Below are positions 44,402 to 54,079 of a stretch of DNA of 64,000 nt, one piece after another (position 1 is the stretch's first letter; each line of letters begins with the position of its first letter). The stretch comes from Sphaerisporangium perillae. Lineage in GTDB: Bacteria > Actinomycetota > Actinomycetes > Streptosporangiales > Streptosporangiaceae. Position numbers and translations under genes: made by a program. The notes below the pieces were generated by a model. The model did no database searches. It was not told the DNA's origin and saw nothing but the letters and a program-made list of their open reading frames with translations. The stretch covers positions 1 to 64,000 of the forward strand of contig NZ_JALLPO010000030.1 of NCBI RefSeq assembly GCF_023276435.1, read 5' to 3'.

Positions 44402-44808
44402 CCGCCCCTCTGAATGCCCACCGCTATGGCCATGTTGCCGTAGGGGGTGCGGAAGGAGCGAACGGTTTTCGCCGGCCCAGCGACCGACGTTGCCCGGAAC
44501 CGGGTGACGACGCCCGTGCGCAAGCCCGAACAGCCACGCAGGCCGGAATACGGTATTCCCCGGTCATCGCCAAAATGCCTGGCTTTAGGGATCCCTGCTT
44601 TGGTTGCCCGGAGGTCAAAGGAGTCCGCCGGATGCGGCGCTCAACGCGTACACCGACATCCAGCACTTACCGGAAAGCCGTGTGCGTGCCGAACCCGGCG
44701 GCACCCGCTTTCGGGTGCTGCTCCCTGTCACATCCGAGTAGTCTTCGCACCCGTCCGAGATCGAGCGCGCGTCCGGGTGTAGATAGCGTTGCCCGTGCTC
44801 AGCGAGCC
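44402..44808. other. Divergent intergenic region
   Basis: 407 bases between the ABC exporter and the plus-strand DUF6461-like gene; presumably holds promoters for both. No specific motif was identified. Confidence 0.35.
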
Positions 44809-45951
44809 ATGACCGGCGATCTTTCTGAGCACGTGCCGATTGGGACCGTCATGACCTCTTCTTTCACCGCGTACGAACGATTGCGGCATCTGTTTCCCGA
44901 CCAGTGCTGCCTGACCTGGATCAGAACCGGCGAATCCGATGCCGCGTTCGCCGATCTGGTCTGCTCTTTTGGTGGTGCCCCCTCCACCGTTCACGCCGCC
45001 ACCTGGGACGAGGTGGAGGGCGAGGCGTATGAGGACCTGGACGAGGAGGCCGATGGCATCATGCTCGCCGCCCGGCACAGCCCGTGGACGGTCGTGATGG
45101 AGCCTTTCAACGCCCGGGGAACCAGCATGCGGATGCTGCGCGAGGTGGCGGCCGGCAGCCAGGCGTACAACGTCTGGTGGACGGTGAACCGCCAGGTGAG
45201 CGTCAGCTATGTGGCCGACGGTGAGCTCGTCGCCACTTTCGAGCCCGCCAATTTGGAAGCCATCACGCCGAGGTCCGGCCGCGACTGGCTGGCCGGACTG
45301 GCGGTGACGGAAGAGCAGTGGCGCCGGAACTGGTTCGCCGCGGCGCTGGCCGCCGGTGAGGAGCTGTCCGGGGTACGCCTGGACGGACAGTGGCTCAAGC
45401 AGGAACATCTGGGCGTCCAGTTGTACCCGCTGCCCTCGCGCGCGGTGACATCCGCGGATCTTCTGGATGCGGACATGCGCGCCATCGCCGAGCGCGATCC
45501 CCGAATCGGGGTGATCGCCGCCGACCCCACCCCCGACAAGCTGCCCGAGATCATCCGCGTCGCCGCCGAACTGGCCGTCGCCACCACCGGGCTGGAAGGC
45601 CCGCTGATCGACGAGGCGATGCGGTTCATCGCGGCCGGCGACCGCGGCAAGGAGGCACAGGAGGTACGCGGCCGTCTCTTCCGCCTTCGGGACCGGTACC
45701 GGGCCGAGGCCCGGCGCGGGCCCGACCTGGTTCCGGGCCACGACTCCGAGCACGGACCCCTGCTCAAGGAGCGAGCCGTACAGGCGCTCATCTACGCCCT
45801 CAAATCCGACGTGGATCTCGCCGAGGCCGCTCAGGACACCGTCCAGGCCGCCGGAGAGACCCACCTCAGCGAGGAGAACGGCGACCACCAGCGGGAGCGC
45901 GTCCTCAACGTCATCACCTATTACCTCCGCACCGGGATGAGTCCGCGGTAA
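44809..45951 (+). CDS. DUF6461-like protein
   Basis: 380 residues from ATG 44809; ATG 44851 is an alternative (MTSSFTAYERLRHLFPD). The N-terminal about 170 residues resemble the actinobacterial DUF6461 group (WIRTGESDAAFADLVCSFGG, then WWTVNRQVSVSYVADGELVATFEP). The C-terminal part is helical and charged and looks like a separate module (AEAAQDTVQAAGETHLSEENG). Soluble, no signal peptide. Function unknown. Confidence 0.7.
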   Translation: MTGDLSEHVPIGTVMTSSFTAYERLRHLFPDQCCLTWIRTGESDAAFADLVCSFGGAPSTVHAATWDEVEGEAYEDLDEEADGIMLAARHSPWTVVMEPFNARGTSMRMLREVAAGSQAYNVWWTVNRQVSVSYVADGELVATFEPANLEAITPRSGRDWLAGLAVTEEQWRRNWFAAALAAGEELSGVRLDGQWLKQEHLGVQLYPLPSRAVTSADLLDADMRAIAERDPRIGVIAADPTPDKLPEIIRVAAELAVATTGLEGPLIDEAMRFIAAGDRGKEAQEVRGRLFRLRDRYRAEARRGPDLVPGHDSEHGPLLKERAVQALIYALKSDVDLAEAAQDTVQAAGETHLSEENGDHQRERVLNVITYYLRTGMSPR

Positions 45952-45959
45952 AGCCCCAT

Positions 45960-46135
45960 GCCCGTACGGCGTCGGCCGGCACACCCATGTAGGGGGCCTG
46001 GCTCAAATGCGGTTCGATCACTGGAATGTGCGCTACTGCCGAGGCGGCCGCTGCGCCAGAGAAGACCCAGCGCCACCCGCTGTGGTGGCCGGTCGAGGTG
46101 GCGGTCGGGCCGGACATGACGTCGAACCACGCCAC
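45960..46135 (-). pseudogene. 5' fragment of a small membrane protein gene
   Basis: The frame from ATG 46135 reads GWRWVFSGAAAASAVAHIPVI and PHLSQAPYMGV, resembling the first helix region of an actinobacterial membrane protein of unknown function. After that it changes to unrelated residues, so only the first about 50 codons survive. Confidence 0.35.
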
Positions 46136-46341
46136 GGACGCATCATGAGGTCGCTTTCCCCGGAATGCCGGTGGACAGGGAGACTCGGGTCATAGCCGCC
46201 TGCGGCTCCATCCCCGTCAGACTGTGCACACCGGTGCCCTTGTGCGCGACGTCGTCGGCGCCACCCAGGCCCGCGCCCTCACCATCGGCCTCGACCTCGC
46301 CGACGAGGCGTTCCTGTACGGCAACCGCGCCGGCCTCGGCC

Positions 46342-46491
46342 GACTGGATCCCAGCCGTGACCGCGCCAGCGGCAACAGCGGTCTGGGCCTGGCGATAGCC
46401 CGCGAGATCGCATCCGCGCACGACGGTCGCCGACACCCCGGAGCCGGGCGCATACGTGATCATCGAACTGCCGCGCCTGTCCAGCCACTGA
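46342..46491 (+). pseudogene. C-terminal fragment of a sensor histidine kinase
   Basis: One frame reads RLDPSRDRASGNSGLGLAIAR, the G-box of a HATPase domain, up to EIASAHDG. After a one-base loss the next frame gives VADTPEPGAYVIIELPRL and a stop, the usual end of such kinases. The sensor, phosphoacceptor and N-box parts are missing. Confidence 0.6.
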
Positions 46492-46537
46492 CCTGGTACG
46501 ACCGGGATTCCACAATCGGCCTGGCGCTGCGTCGTTC

Positions 46538-46894
46538 TCAACGTGGAGAAGGGGGTCTACCAGCGGTGGGAGGCCGTTGCTTCTGGAAGATGTTGCAGAC
46601 GCGATGTCTCTTTCTGCAGGAAGAGCTCTGAATATTGGTCATTCCGTCCATGTTCGTACTCGATACGTTCTGCAGGCCGCGTTGAATGGTGGTGTTGAAA
46701 ACTCTCAGGTCATTCTTGGTGTGTTTGCCGTTTCCGATGTTCAGGTTGACAGGACCGTGATCGTCGGTAAGGACGGTCGCTTTGGAGTTCTCGCCGCTCG
46801 CCACAACACTCGCGCTCGCCTGCGGCGACGCGATGACCGCCGGTATCACGATCACAAGCGCGGTCAGCGTCAGCCGCCGCACTTTCCCGCCCAT
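46538..46894 (-). CDS. Small secreted peptide of unknown function
   Basis: 118 residues from ATG 46894; starts at 46930 and 46942 are also in frame. A signal peptide is clear: a KVRR n-region, the hydrophobic LTLTALVIVIPAVIA and a cleavage site near ASA. The mature part contains Asn/Ser/Thr-rich sequence (NLNIGNGKHTKNDLRVFNTT) and two Cys (CRKRHRVC). Local GC content is lower than in neighbouring genes. The C-terminal about 15 residues may be read-through from decayed sequence. No family recognised. Confidence 0.5.
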   Translation of the reverse strand: MGGKVRRLTLTALVIVIPAVIASPQASASVVASGENSKATVLTDDHGPVNLNIGNGKHTKNDLRVFNTTIQRGLQNVSSTNMDGMTNIQSSSCRKRHRVCNIFQKQRPPTAGRPPSPR

Positions 46895-47393
46895 GCTGAC
46901 AAGCGGATTCTCCGCACAATGGCGAGTCATTTCGGTGCACACCTGCCCTTTCGGTTACTTTGTGGCGGGCACTTACGTCAGTTGTATATCGGCGACATTA
47001 GTCCCCATACCCCGCGACCAAGCGTCAGTCCCGGTCCGAATGATGCACGGGCCAGATGGTTACCCGCCCTTTGTCATCGCGACGGCCGCCGATGTCAGGT
47101 GATGCCGCCGCCCCGCCCGCCGCCGCCCGCGCCGCCGCTGAGCCGCCTTTCCCACCCAAGCCCTGCGGGGCGCACCCGCAGCCCGTCAGCCGGCGGGTGA
47201 CTCGATCTCGCGCTCGATCCAGCGGTAGACGTCGGCCGTCGCCCGGTCGCGGCCGATCGGATACCACATCCGGGAAAATACGTACATCTCCCTGATCTCC
47301 TTCCTTGCCGACGTATTGCGGGATAAGAACGAAACCAGCGCCGGGAACCTGGGGGACGGTGCCCGCGAAGACACCTGCGACAGGGAGGCCCGC
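46895..47393. other. Intergenic stretch
   Basis: 499 bases before the copper-amine-oxidase-like gene. It includes a low-complexity GCC-rich run near 47100-47150. Nothing else was recognised. Confidence 0.35.
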
Positions 47394-48977
47394 ATGAGCT
47401 CGGAGGTACGCATCGTCATCGAAAAGGTGCCTGAACCCCCGCGGGTGACCGAGCGCGTGCGGGCAGCGCTTGCCGACAACCATCAGGTGGCCGCCCGCCT
47501 GGACGGGGCGGATCCGAGCAGGCTGATCGTCACCGCCGATGTGCTCGGCGACCACGATGACGAGCCCGGGGCGCAGACCACGGCCCAGGCCGGCGCCGCC
47601 CCGTTCCGCGCCACGGTGTTCGACCCGGTCGCAAACCGGGGGATCGAGCTGCGCGGCCACCTCGACCGGCCGGAGGAGGCCGAGGTGCGTTCCAGCACCC
47701 GCCGGCCGCTGCCCACGTCCGCCGAGGTGGAGGCCGCCGTGCGGACCCTGCGGACCGATGCCCGTTTTCCCGCCGATGCGATCGTGTACCGGTCCATGCC
47801 GCCGCTCGCCGACGTCGAGCGGCCCGACGGGAGTCGTGCCCGCCGCCTCACGCTCGGGATCTACCGACCCTCGGGCACCCCGCGCCATCGCATCGTGGCC
47901 GTCGACATCGCCGCCGGCGAGGTGGACTGGGAACCGGCAGGCGTGGCCGCCCACACCGACGGTGACCACGGCGACTGCGAGGAGCGACTGCCGGCCGAGG
48001 TGCTGCCGCTGCGCGACCGGGGCGGTCCCGCGATGGTCCGGATGCGAGTGATCTCCGGCGGCGAGGAGCTGTGGAACCTGGTCGTGGTGCGGCCGCGTGA
48101 CTCGGCCCCCGCGGGAAACGGGTCGGGGGTGGAACTGCGTCAGGTGCGTTACCGCGGTCGGCTGGTGCTGCGCCGGGCGCACGTGCCGATCCTCAACGTG
48201 CGATACGACGACGGCACCACCTTCCGTGACTGGCAGAACACCGAGACCCGCTTCCGCGCCGTCGGCCAGGATCCGGTCGGCTGGGGGTGGCGGGTGTGCG
48301 ACCGGCCGCCGCAGACGATCCTGGAGTCCGGCACCGACGCCGGGGCGTTTCAGGGCGTGGCCTTCTACTACGACGATGACGATGGGGAGGTGCGGATCGT
48401 CAGCGAGTTGGAGGCGGGCTGGTACCGGTATGTGTCGGACTGGCGGCTAGCCCTCGACGGGACGATCAAGCCGCGGTTCGGATTCGGCGCCATCAAGAAC
48501 CCGATGACCTGCCAGCGGCACCATCATCACGCCTACTGGCGATTCGACTTCGACATCGGCGGGTCCAGGGCCGACGTGGTCGAGCAGGGCCACGCGGTCT
48601 CCGGCGTCGGCGACGAGGGGTGGGCCCCGATCACGCGGGAGACCAAGCGTCGCCGGGGGGCCGCGGCCCGGCACTGGCGGGTCCGGGACAAGTCCAGCGG
48701 GTACGGCTACCGGATCGTGCCCGGGGAGCACGACGGCACCGCCGACGCCTTCGGCATCTCCGACCTGTGGTTCCTGCGCAACCATCCGGACGAGCTGACC
48801 GACGACCCGCTCATGGACGACCGCGCCCACCTGGACGCGTTCCTGAACGGGGAGGACATCGCCGCCACCGACGTCGTCGTCTGGTACGGGGGCCATTTCG
48901 TGCACGACCAGCACCACGACCCGCAGCCCCACCAGGGCCACATCGTCGGCCCCGATTTGATCCCCATGGTCTGGTGA
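47394..48977 (+). CDS. Copper amine oxidase-like protein
   Basis: 527 residues from ATG 47394, which follows CAGGGAGGCCCGC. The C-terminal half follows the copper amine oxidase plan: AGWYRYVSDWRLALDGTIK aligns with the usual cofactor strand, keeping the Tyr that becomes topaquinone but with Trp and Arg in place of the usual Asn and Asp/Glu. RHHHHAYWRFDFDI supplies the copper HxH, and HFVHDQHHD near the C-terminus could supply further ligands. Known members oxidise primary amines to aldehydes; the altered cofactor motif makes activity uncertain. No signal peptide. Confidence 0.7.
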   Translation: MSSEVRIVIEKVPEPPRVTERVRAALADNHQVAARLDGADPSRLIVTADVLGDHDDEPGAQTTAQAGAAPFRATVFDPVANRGIELRGHLDRPEEAEVRSSTRRPLPTSAEVEAAVRTLRTDARFPADAIVYRSMPPLADVERPDGSRARRLTLGIYRPSGTPRHRIVAVDIAAGEVDWEPAGVAAHTDGDHGDCEERLPAEVLPLRDRGGPAMVRMRVISGGEELWNLVVVRPRDSAPAGNGSGVELRQVRYRGRLVLRRAHVPILNVRYDDGTTFRDWQNTETRFRAVGQDPVGWGWRVCDRPPQTILESGTDAGAFQGVAFYYDDDDGEVRIVSELEAGWYRYVSDWRLALDGTIKPRFGFGAIKNPMTCQRHHHHAYWRFDFDIGGSRADVVEQGHAVSGVGDEGWAPITRETKRRRGAAARHWRVRDKSSGYGYRIVPGEHDGTADAFGISDLWFLRNHPDELTDDPLMDDRAHLDAFLNGEDIAATDVVVWYGGHFVHDQHHDPQPHQGHIVGPDLIPMVW

Positions 48978-49387
48978 CCCACCTCAGCGGTGCGATCCCC
49001 GATCCAGCGCTGCCTGGACAGCGCCGCACAAGATTGGGCCGTGGGTGACGGACCGAGCCGCCGGCCCGGCTTTTGATCGTCTGACCCAGGTCTGACCCTC
49101 GGACCGGCCGTCACCTTCCGTCCCGGACCGGCACGAGTGACCCACGCCCGGCTCGACCGTCCTCGCCGGAGGCCGGTCCGTGGTGAACGCTGAGTAGCCG
49201 TCGACGGTCGGCGGCCCCCCGGCGTATGGCGGCCGCTCATCTTGCTCCGCCTGCCGTTGGGCGGCAACCGGCGTCCGCTCGACGCATGGAGTGCCGCCTG
49301 AGCCTGTGAGACGTCGGCTTCAAGGTCATGATTCGAGGAGCCAATGCGTTTTGTCCGGCTACGTGCAATGTAGGAGGAAAAGTCGCA
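48978..49387. other. Intergenic stretch
   Basis: 410 bases between two plus-strand genes. No gene, RNA or repeat recognised beyond the ribosome binding site at its end (TAGGAGGAAAAG). Confidence 0.4.
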
Positions 49388-52300
49388 ATGTCCCCCACCC
49401 CCACCTCCCCCAACGCACCTGTCCCTACCACTGGGCCGGCGTTCCGCCCGTCCCGCCGTGCGGTCCTGGCCGGCGCCGGAGCCGCCTTCGCCGCCACGCT
49501 CATCCCCACCACCGCCACGCACGCCCGAGCCGACGATGCCCGCGACGGCGGCAAGACCTCCGTCGCGTCTGGTACCGACTTCGCCGTCGCAGTCTCACCC
49601 GACGGCCGCATGCTCGCCCTGGACATGCTCGGCGTCCTGTGGATCTGCTCCGCCTCCGGCGGCACCGCCCGCCGGCTGACCAGCGATCTGTACGACATCG
49701 CCCAGCCAGACTGGTCCCCGGACGGATCCACCATCGTGTTCCAGTCGTACCGCGACGGTGTCTTCAACCTGTGGACGATCCGGCCTGACGGGTCCGCGAT
49801 CAACCAGCTGACCACCGGGCCGTTCGACCATCGCGAGCCCCGGTACAGCCCGGACGGGCGCACCATCGCCTACTCGTCCGATGCCGGCGGCGGCTACGGC
49901 ATCCACCTGCTCGACGTCGCCACCGGCGCGACCCGTGTCCTGGCAGACTCCTCGGCCGAGGAGTACGAGCCGGCCTGGTCACCCGACGGGAGCGAAATCG
50001 CGTTCGTCGTCGCCGACACCAGGATCGACGTCGTGGACATGGCCACCGGCGCCCGCAGCACCAAGGTGACCGTCCCCGCCGGTCAGGTCATCCACCAGCC
50101 GTCCTGGACGCCGAACGGGACCGACGTCGCCTACCATCTCTTCCACGACGGCGCGAACGACCTGGCGGGCACCGCGGGCGCGCTTGTCACCGGCGAGGAG
50201 GTCTTCCCGTTCAGGGCCGGGTTCACTCCGGACGGGCGCTACTACTACACCTCCGCCGGCACCATCCGGACCCGCCGCCTCGGCTCCACGTCCGCAGGCA
50301 CGGTCGGCTTCACCGCCGCACTCACCGCGACGACCCCGAAGTACAAGAAGAGCGTCCGCGTGTTCGACGCGCCCGGGTCGTTCCCGGTCATGGGCATCGG
50401 CAGCCCGACCATGTCCCCGGACGGCTCCACCATCGCGTTCCGCGCACTCAACGACATCTACCTGATGCGCATCGGGCACGAGCCGACCCCGCTGTTCGGC
50501 GACCGGTGGTGGAAGGCCGACCCGGACTTCTCCCCGGACGGGCGGCAACTGGTGTTCGTCAGCGACCGCACCGGCACCCTCAACGTCTGGGTCCGCGACC
50601 TCGCCACCGGCACCGACCGGCAACTGACTCATCTGACAGACTCCGCCGCCCTCTCGGTCCGGTGGTCACCGAACGGGAAGGAGATCGCCTACCTGGACCA
50701 GGACGGCGCGCTGTGGGTTCTGGACGTCGCCACCGGTGACATCCAGAAGGTCTTCGACGCGACCTTCGAACCCGGTCGGCCGACCTGGTCGCCGGACGGG
50801 AAGACGATCGCCTTGGCTGCGGTCGTGCCGTACTCGCGACGCTACCGTGAGGGCCTGTCCAAGATCCTTCTCGTCGACCGGGCGACAGGCGCCGGTACGT
50901 ACGTGGACCCGGCCCCGCACCGATCGCTGCAGACCCGCGGCGACGACGGCCCCGTCTGGTCACCGGACGGCACCATGCTCGCCTTCGCCATGGAGTCGCT
51001 GCTGTGGGTCCTGCCGGTCGACAGGACCGGACGGCCCACGGGCCCTGCCCGCCAGGTCACCCGAGAGCTGTCCGACGCCCCGGCCTGGGCCGGCGACTCC
51101 GCCACCCTGCTCTACCTCAACGGCGCGCGGCTGAGGACCGTCCGCATCGACGGCAAGCCGGGCCGGTCCATCCCGGTCCGGCTGTCCTGGCGCAACGATC
51201 CCGGTCCCGAACAGGTCGTCGTCCACGCCGGCCGCATGTGGGACGGCGTCTCCGCGACCGTCGCCCGCGATGTCGACATCATCGTGCGCGGTCAGCGCAT
51301 CGCGGCGATCGAGCCGCACCGGGACGGACGGCCAGGCACCCTCGTCGACGCCGGTGACAAATTCGTCATGCCCGGCCTGATCGACATCCACCACCACCGC
51401 GAGATGCAGGGATACGCCTACGGGTCCCGGCAAGGGCCGCTGTGGCTCGCCCTCGGCATCACGACGACCCGCTCACCCGGCTCGCCCGCCTTCCACATGG
51501 TCGAGGAGCGCGAGTCGGTCCAGTCCGGGGTGCGGCTCGCGCCGCGCTACCTGGGCACCGGTGAGGCCATCGATGGGCCGCGCATCTACTACAACTTCAT
51601 GCGCCCGACGTTCTCTCACCAGCAGTTGCGGCTCGAGCTCGAACGGGCCGCCGGCCTCGACTACGACCTGATGAAGTGCTACGTGCGGCTTCCCGTCGCC
51701 TGGCACAAGGAGGTCATCGGCTGGGCCCACCGTCAGGGCAAACCGGTCACGTCCCACTACCACTACCCGGCGATCGCGATGGGGGGAGACGGAACCGAGC
51801 ACGTCGGTGCGACCAACAGGTTCGGCTACTCACGCACCGTCACCAATGTCGGCTCGGCCTACTCGGACGTCATCTCCATGTTCAACGCGTCGAAGATGGC
51901 GCGCACCCCCACCCTGTTCGGCTGCAGCACCCTCTACAGGGAGGACACCTCGCTGGTCACCGACGAGCGGGTCCAGCGGCTCTACCCGAACTGGCGGATG
52001 GCGAAGCTACAGGCCTCCGTCACCGCCGCGCAGACCACCGACCAGACGGTGGTCCGGGCGAACCTCGCCAACCAAGTCGCGCAGCTCGTGGCGATGATCC
52101 GCGGTGGCGGCGTCGTCACAGCCGGCACCGACGCACCGATCGATCACCTCGCGGTCAGCCTGCACATGAACCTGCGGGCCATGGTGAAGTACGGCCTGAC
52201 CCCGCTGGAGACGCTGACCGCCGCGACCAGTACGTCGGGGACGTATCTCGGCCTGCCGCTGGGCAGGATCGGCAAAGGCATGTACGCCGACCTGGCCATC

Positions 52301-52561
52301 GTCGACGGCGATCCGCTGTCCCGCATCGAGGACGCCGCGAACGTCGCCGGCGTCGTCGTCGGCGGGAGGTACCACACGGTCGAGCGGCTGCTCGCGCCGT
52401 ACCCGTCGTCCACGACCACCGACCAGGCCGTGCCCGCTGCCCTGGCATCCCGGGGCAAGGTCAAGGCCCGTGTCCCCGCCCACCCGAGTACCGCGGGCTT
52501 CTGGTGGAACCACCCCGCCGAGCTGGAGAAAGCCCGCGTCTCCTGCGGCCACGACCACTGA
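49388..52561 (+). CDS. TAT-exported TolB-type propeller fused to an amidohydrolase
   Basis: 1057 residues from ATG 49388, with AGGAGG about 11 bases before it. A TAT signal is present (SRRAVLAGAGAAFAATLIP). Residues about 60-590 contain repeated PDWSPDGSTIVFQS-like blades of a WD40/TolB propeller. The C-terminal about 420 residues are an amidohydrolase: VMPGLIDIHHHREMQG metal site, SHYHYPAIAM, and TAGTDAPIDHLAVSLH near the end. It should act outside the cytoplasm on an amide or peptide-like substrate, with the propeller giving substrate selection. The two-domain layout is a known actinobacterial architecture. Confidence 0.92.
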   Translation: MSPTPTSPNAPVPTTGPAFRPSRRAVLAGAGAAFAATLIPTTATHARADDARDGGKTSVASGTDFAVAVSPDGRMLALDMLGVLWICSASGGTARRLTSDLYDIAQPDWSPDGSTIVFQSYRDGVFNLWTIRPDGSAINQLTTGPFDHREPRYSPDGRTIAYSSDAGGGYGIHLLDVATGATRVLADSSAEEYEPAWSPDGSEIAFVVADTRIDVVDMATGARSTKVTVPAGQVIHQPSWTPNGTDVAYHLFHDGANDLAGTAGALVTGEEVFPFRAGFTPDGRYYYTSAGTIRTRRLGSTSAGTVGFTAALTATTPKYKKSVRVFDAPGSFPVMGIGSPTMSPDGSTIAFRALNDIYLMRIGHEPTPLFGDRWWKADPDFSPDGRQLVFVSDRTGTLNVWVRDLATGTDRQLTHLTDSAALSVRWSPNGKEIAYLDQDGALWVLDVATGDIQKVFDATFEPGRPTWSPDGKTIALAAVVPYSRRYREGLSKILLVDRATGAGTYVDPAPHRSLQTRGDDGPVWSPDGTMLAFAMESLLWVLPVDRTGRPTGPARQVTRELSDAPAWAGDSATLLYLNGARLRTVRIDGKPGRSIPVRLSWRNDPGPEQVVVHAGRMWDGVSATVARDVDIIVRGQRIAAIEPHRDGRPGTLVDAGDKFVMPGLIDIHHHREMQGYAYGSRQGPLWLALGITTTRSPGSPAFHMVEERESVQSGVRLAPRYLGTGEAIDGPRIYYNFMRPTFSHQQLRLELERAAGLDYDLMKCYVRLPVAWHKEVIGWAHRQGKPVTSHYHYPAIAMGGDGTEHVGATNRFGYSRTVTNVGSAYSDVISMFNASKMARTPTLFGCSTLYREDTSLVTDERVQRLYPNWRMAKLQASVTAAQTTDQTVVRANLANQVAQLVAMIRGGGVVTAGTDAPIDHLAVSLHMNLRAMVKYGLTPLETLTAATSTSGTYLGLPLGRIGKGMYADLAIVDGDPLSRIEDAANVAGVVVGGRYHTVERLLAPYPSSTTTDQAVPAALASRGKVKARVPAHPSTAGFWWNHPAELEKARVSCGHDH

Positions 52562-52740
52562 CGCTCCTGCGGCGTCCCGAGGGTGCCCGTGCGGTCTCCA
52601 CCGCCGCACCGAATCCGATCGGGCATCGTTTCGCACTCGGCGCTTCGCCAGGCGGTATCCGTTCTGGCGGCGACCGTCGTACGCGGCCGGCCGGACAGGG
52701 TCCGGTCGGCCGTTCCGCCGAGGCGAATTGACGTGCGTCG

Positions 52741-53388
52741 TCAAAGTTCGCCGCTCTCGATCGCCTCCTTGAGGCCGGCCTGCGTCTCCTGGTGGGCCGC
52801 GACGCCGTTTTCGACGGTGAAGTCGATGAGCAGGATGCCGGCCTCGAACAGGAGGTGCTCGGTGACCCGGGTCCGCCCGTTGCCCAGGTCCTCGAAAACG
52901 ATCTTCTGGTGGGTGACGATGTTGGGCAGTGACCAGCTGTCGGTCTCGTAGTAGAAGCCGTCGGGGTGGATGCGCTGTTGTCCGTGCGTCTTGCTGGTGA
53001 CGGGCACGCCGGCGACCGGGATCTCCTCGATCGCGGTGAAATTGAGGTAACGCGTGCCGGCCTCGGTCCAGTCCTTGTGCGTCACGATCCGCTTGAGGAA
53101 GGAATGCCTGCCGATGTGATTGGCGAAGTTCGAGTACACCTCGAAGACGTGTTCTATGGGGGCGTTGATCTCGATCGAGATGTCGCGCTCGGCCCGGCTT
53201 CGTCCGGTGTAGGGGAGGGGCGCGGTGGCGACCTCATAGAACCGGTAGAAGTCCCAGGCGGCCTGCCATTCGGCTGCGAGCTGGGCGTCGGTCTCGGGCG
53301 TGTCAGCCCGGGCGGGACCCGGGAACGCGGTCAGGAGGAGGGCGGCGGCGAGCAGTTGGGCGGTGAGGAATCGGACGAGCTGCTTCAC
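52741..53388 (-). CDS. Secreted SRPBCC (START-like) protein
   Basis: 215 residues. The N-terminal LVRFLTAQLLAAALLLTAFP and ARADT mark a signal peptide with cleavage near ARA. The body shows the SRPBCC pattern: DISIEINAPIEHVFEVYSNF and WTEAGTRYLNF, ending in LLFEAGILLIDFTVENGVA. Such helix-grip proteins bind lipids or other hydrophobic ligands. The gene stands alone, between the amidohydrolase and the acetyltransferase. Confidence 0.8.
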   Translation of the reverse strand: MKQLVRFLTAQLLAAALLLTAFPGPARADTPETDAQLAAEWQAAWDFYRFYEVATAPLPYTGRSRAERDISIEINAPIEHVFEVYSNFANHIGRHSFLKRIVTHKDWTEAGTRYLNFTAIEEIPVAGVPVTSKTHGQQRIHPDGFYYETDSWSLPNIVTHQKIVFEDLGNGRTRVTEHLLFEAGILLIDFTVENGVAAHQETQAGLKEAIESGEL

Positions 53389-53428
53389 ATGGCCTCACGA
53401 TGACAGGGGCGAAACGACGTTAACTGCC

Positions 53429-54079
53429 TTATACCTCATGTGATCGTGATTCAGGAGACCCCGCCGAACGGGAGGCATCGACCTCGGCCGATGCGGAAGA
53501 GCGGGACGCGCGCCACATGGGATACATGACCGGGCCGCCGGGCAGCCGGAGCAGCTCCGGCATGTCGGCATAGCCGTGGCGGAGATAGAGGCGGCGGCTC
53601 GCCTCACTGCTGGCCTCCAGGTAGGCGGGCATCTCTTGGGCGTCGAGCCGCCCGTGGTGCTCCTCCAGCAGCAGGCTGCCGAGGCCGCGGCCGGTCTTTC
53701 CTCGTGCCAGGGCGATGAACGCCAGGTAGTGGTGCGGCTCGTGGGGGTGGAGCTTGTCCATCTGCTGCCCTAAGACGCCGTACCGTTCGGCGTGTTCCCC
53801 GGCGAAGGAGGCGATCGCCTCCTCCTGGCCGGGGATCTCGGGGAACGGCGCGGTGAACCACACCGCGACGCCGGCGAGCGCGCCTGACTCGCGGATCCCG
53901 TAGACATCGCCGTGGTCGAGCGCGTGCGCGACGTGCATGGTGAAGAAGCGCCGCTGGATCGGCAGGCGGTCCCGCACCGGCGGGACGAGCCAGCGGGTGA
54001 TCGCATCGGAGCCGAACGTGTCGGCGATGAGCTCGCCGGCCAGGGCCGCGTCCCTCATCCGGGTGATCTCGGCCGTCAC
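53429..54079 (-). CDS. GNAT-family N-acetyltransferase
   Basis: 216 residues from GTG 54079, whose GTGA overlaps the stop of the permease gene. The acetyl-CoA-binding motif is seen as ALARGKTGRGLGSLLLEE near residue 135, followed by PAYLEASSEASRRLYLRHGY. The frame upstream of the GTG is shadow sequence within the permease. The substrate is unknown; coupling to an amino-acid/polyamine permease suggests an imported amine is acetylated (inference). Confidence 0.87.
   Translation of the reverse strand: MTAEITRMRDAALAGELIADTFGSDAITRWLVPPVRDRLPIQRRFFTMHVAHALDHGDVYGIRESGALAGVAVWFTAPFPEIPGQEEAIASFAGEHAERYGVLGQQMDKLHPHEPHHYLAFIALARGKTGRGLGSLLLEEHHGRLDAQEMPAYLEASSEASRRLYLRHGYADMPELLRLPGGPVMYPMWRASRSSASAEVDASRSAGSPESRSHEV

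Noticed and set aside
44424-44666. Short open frames in the 44.4-44.8 kb gap
   Set aside because: No ribosome binding site or family character; the gap most likely holds divergent promoters.
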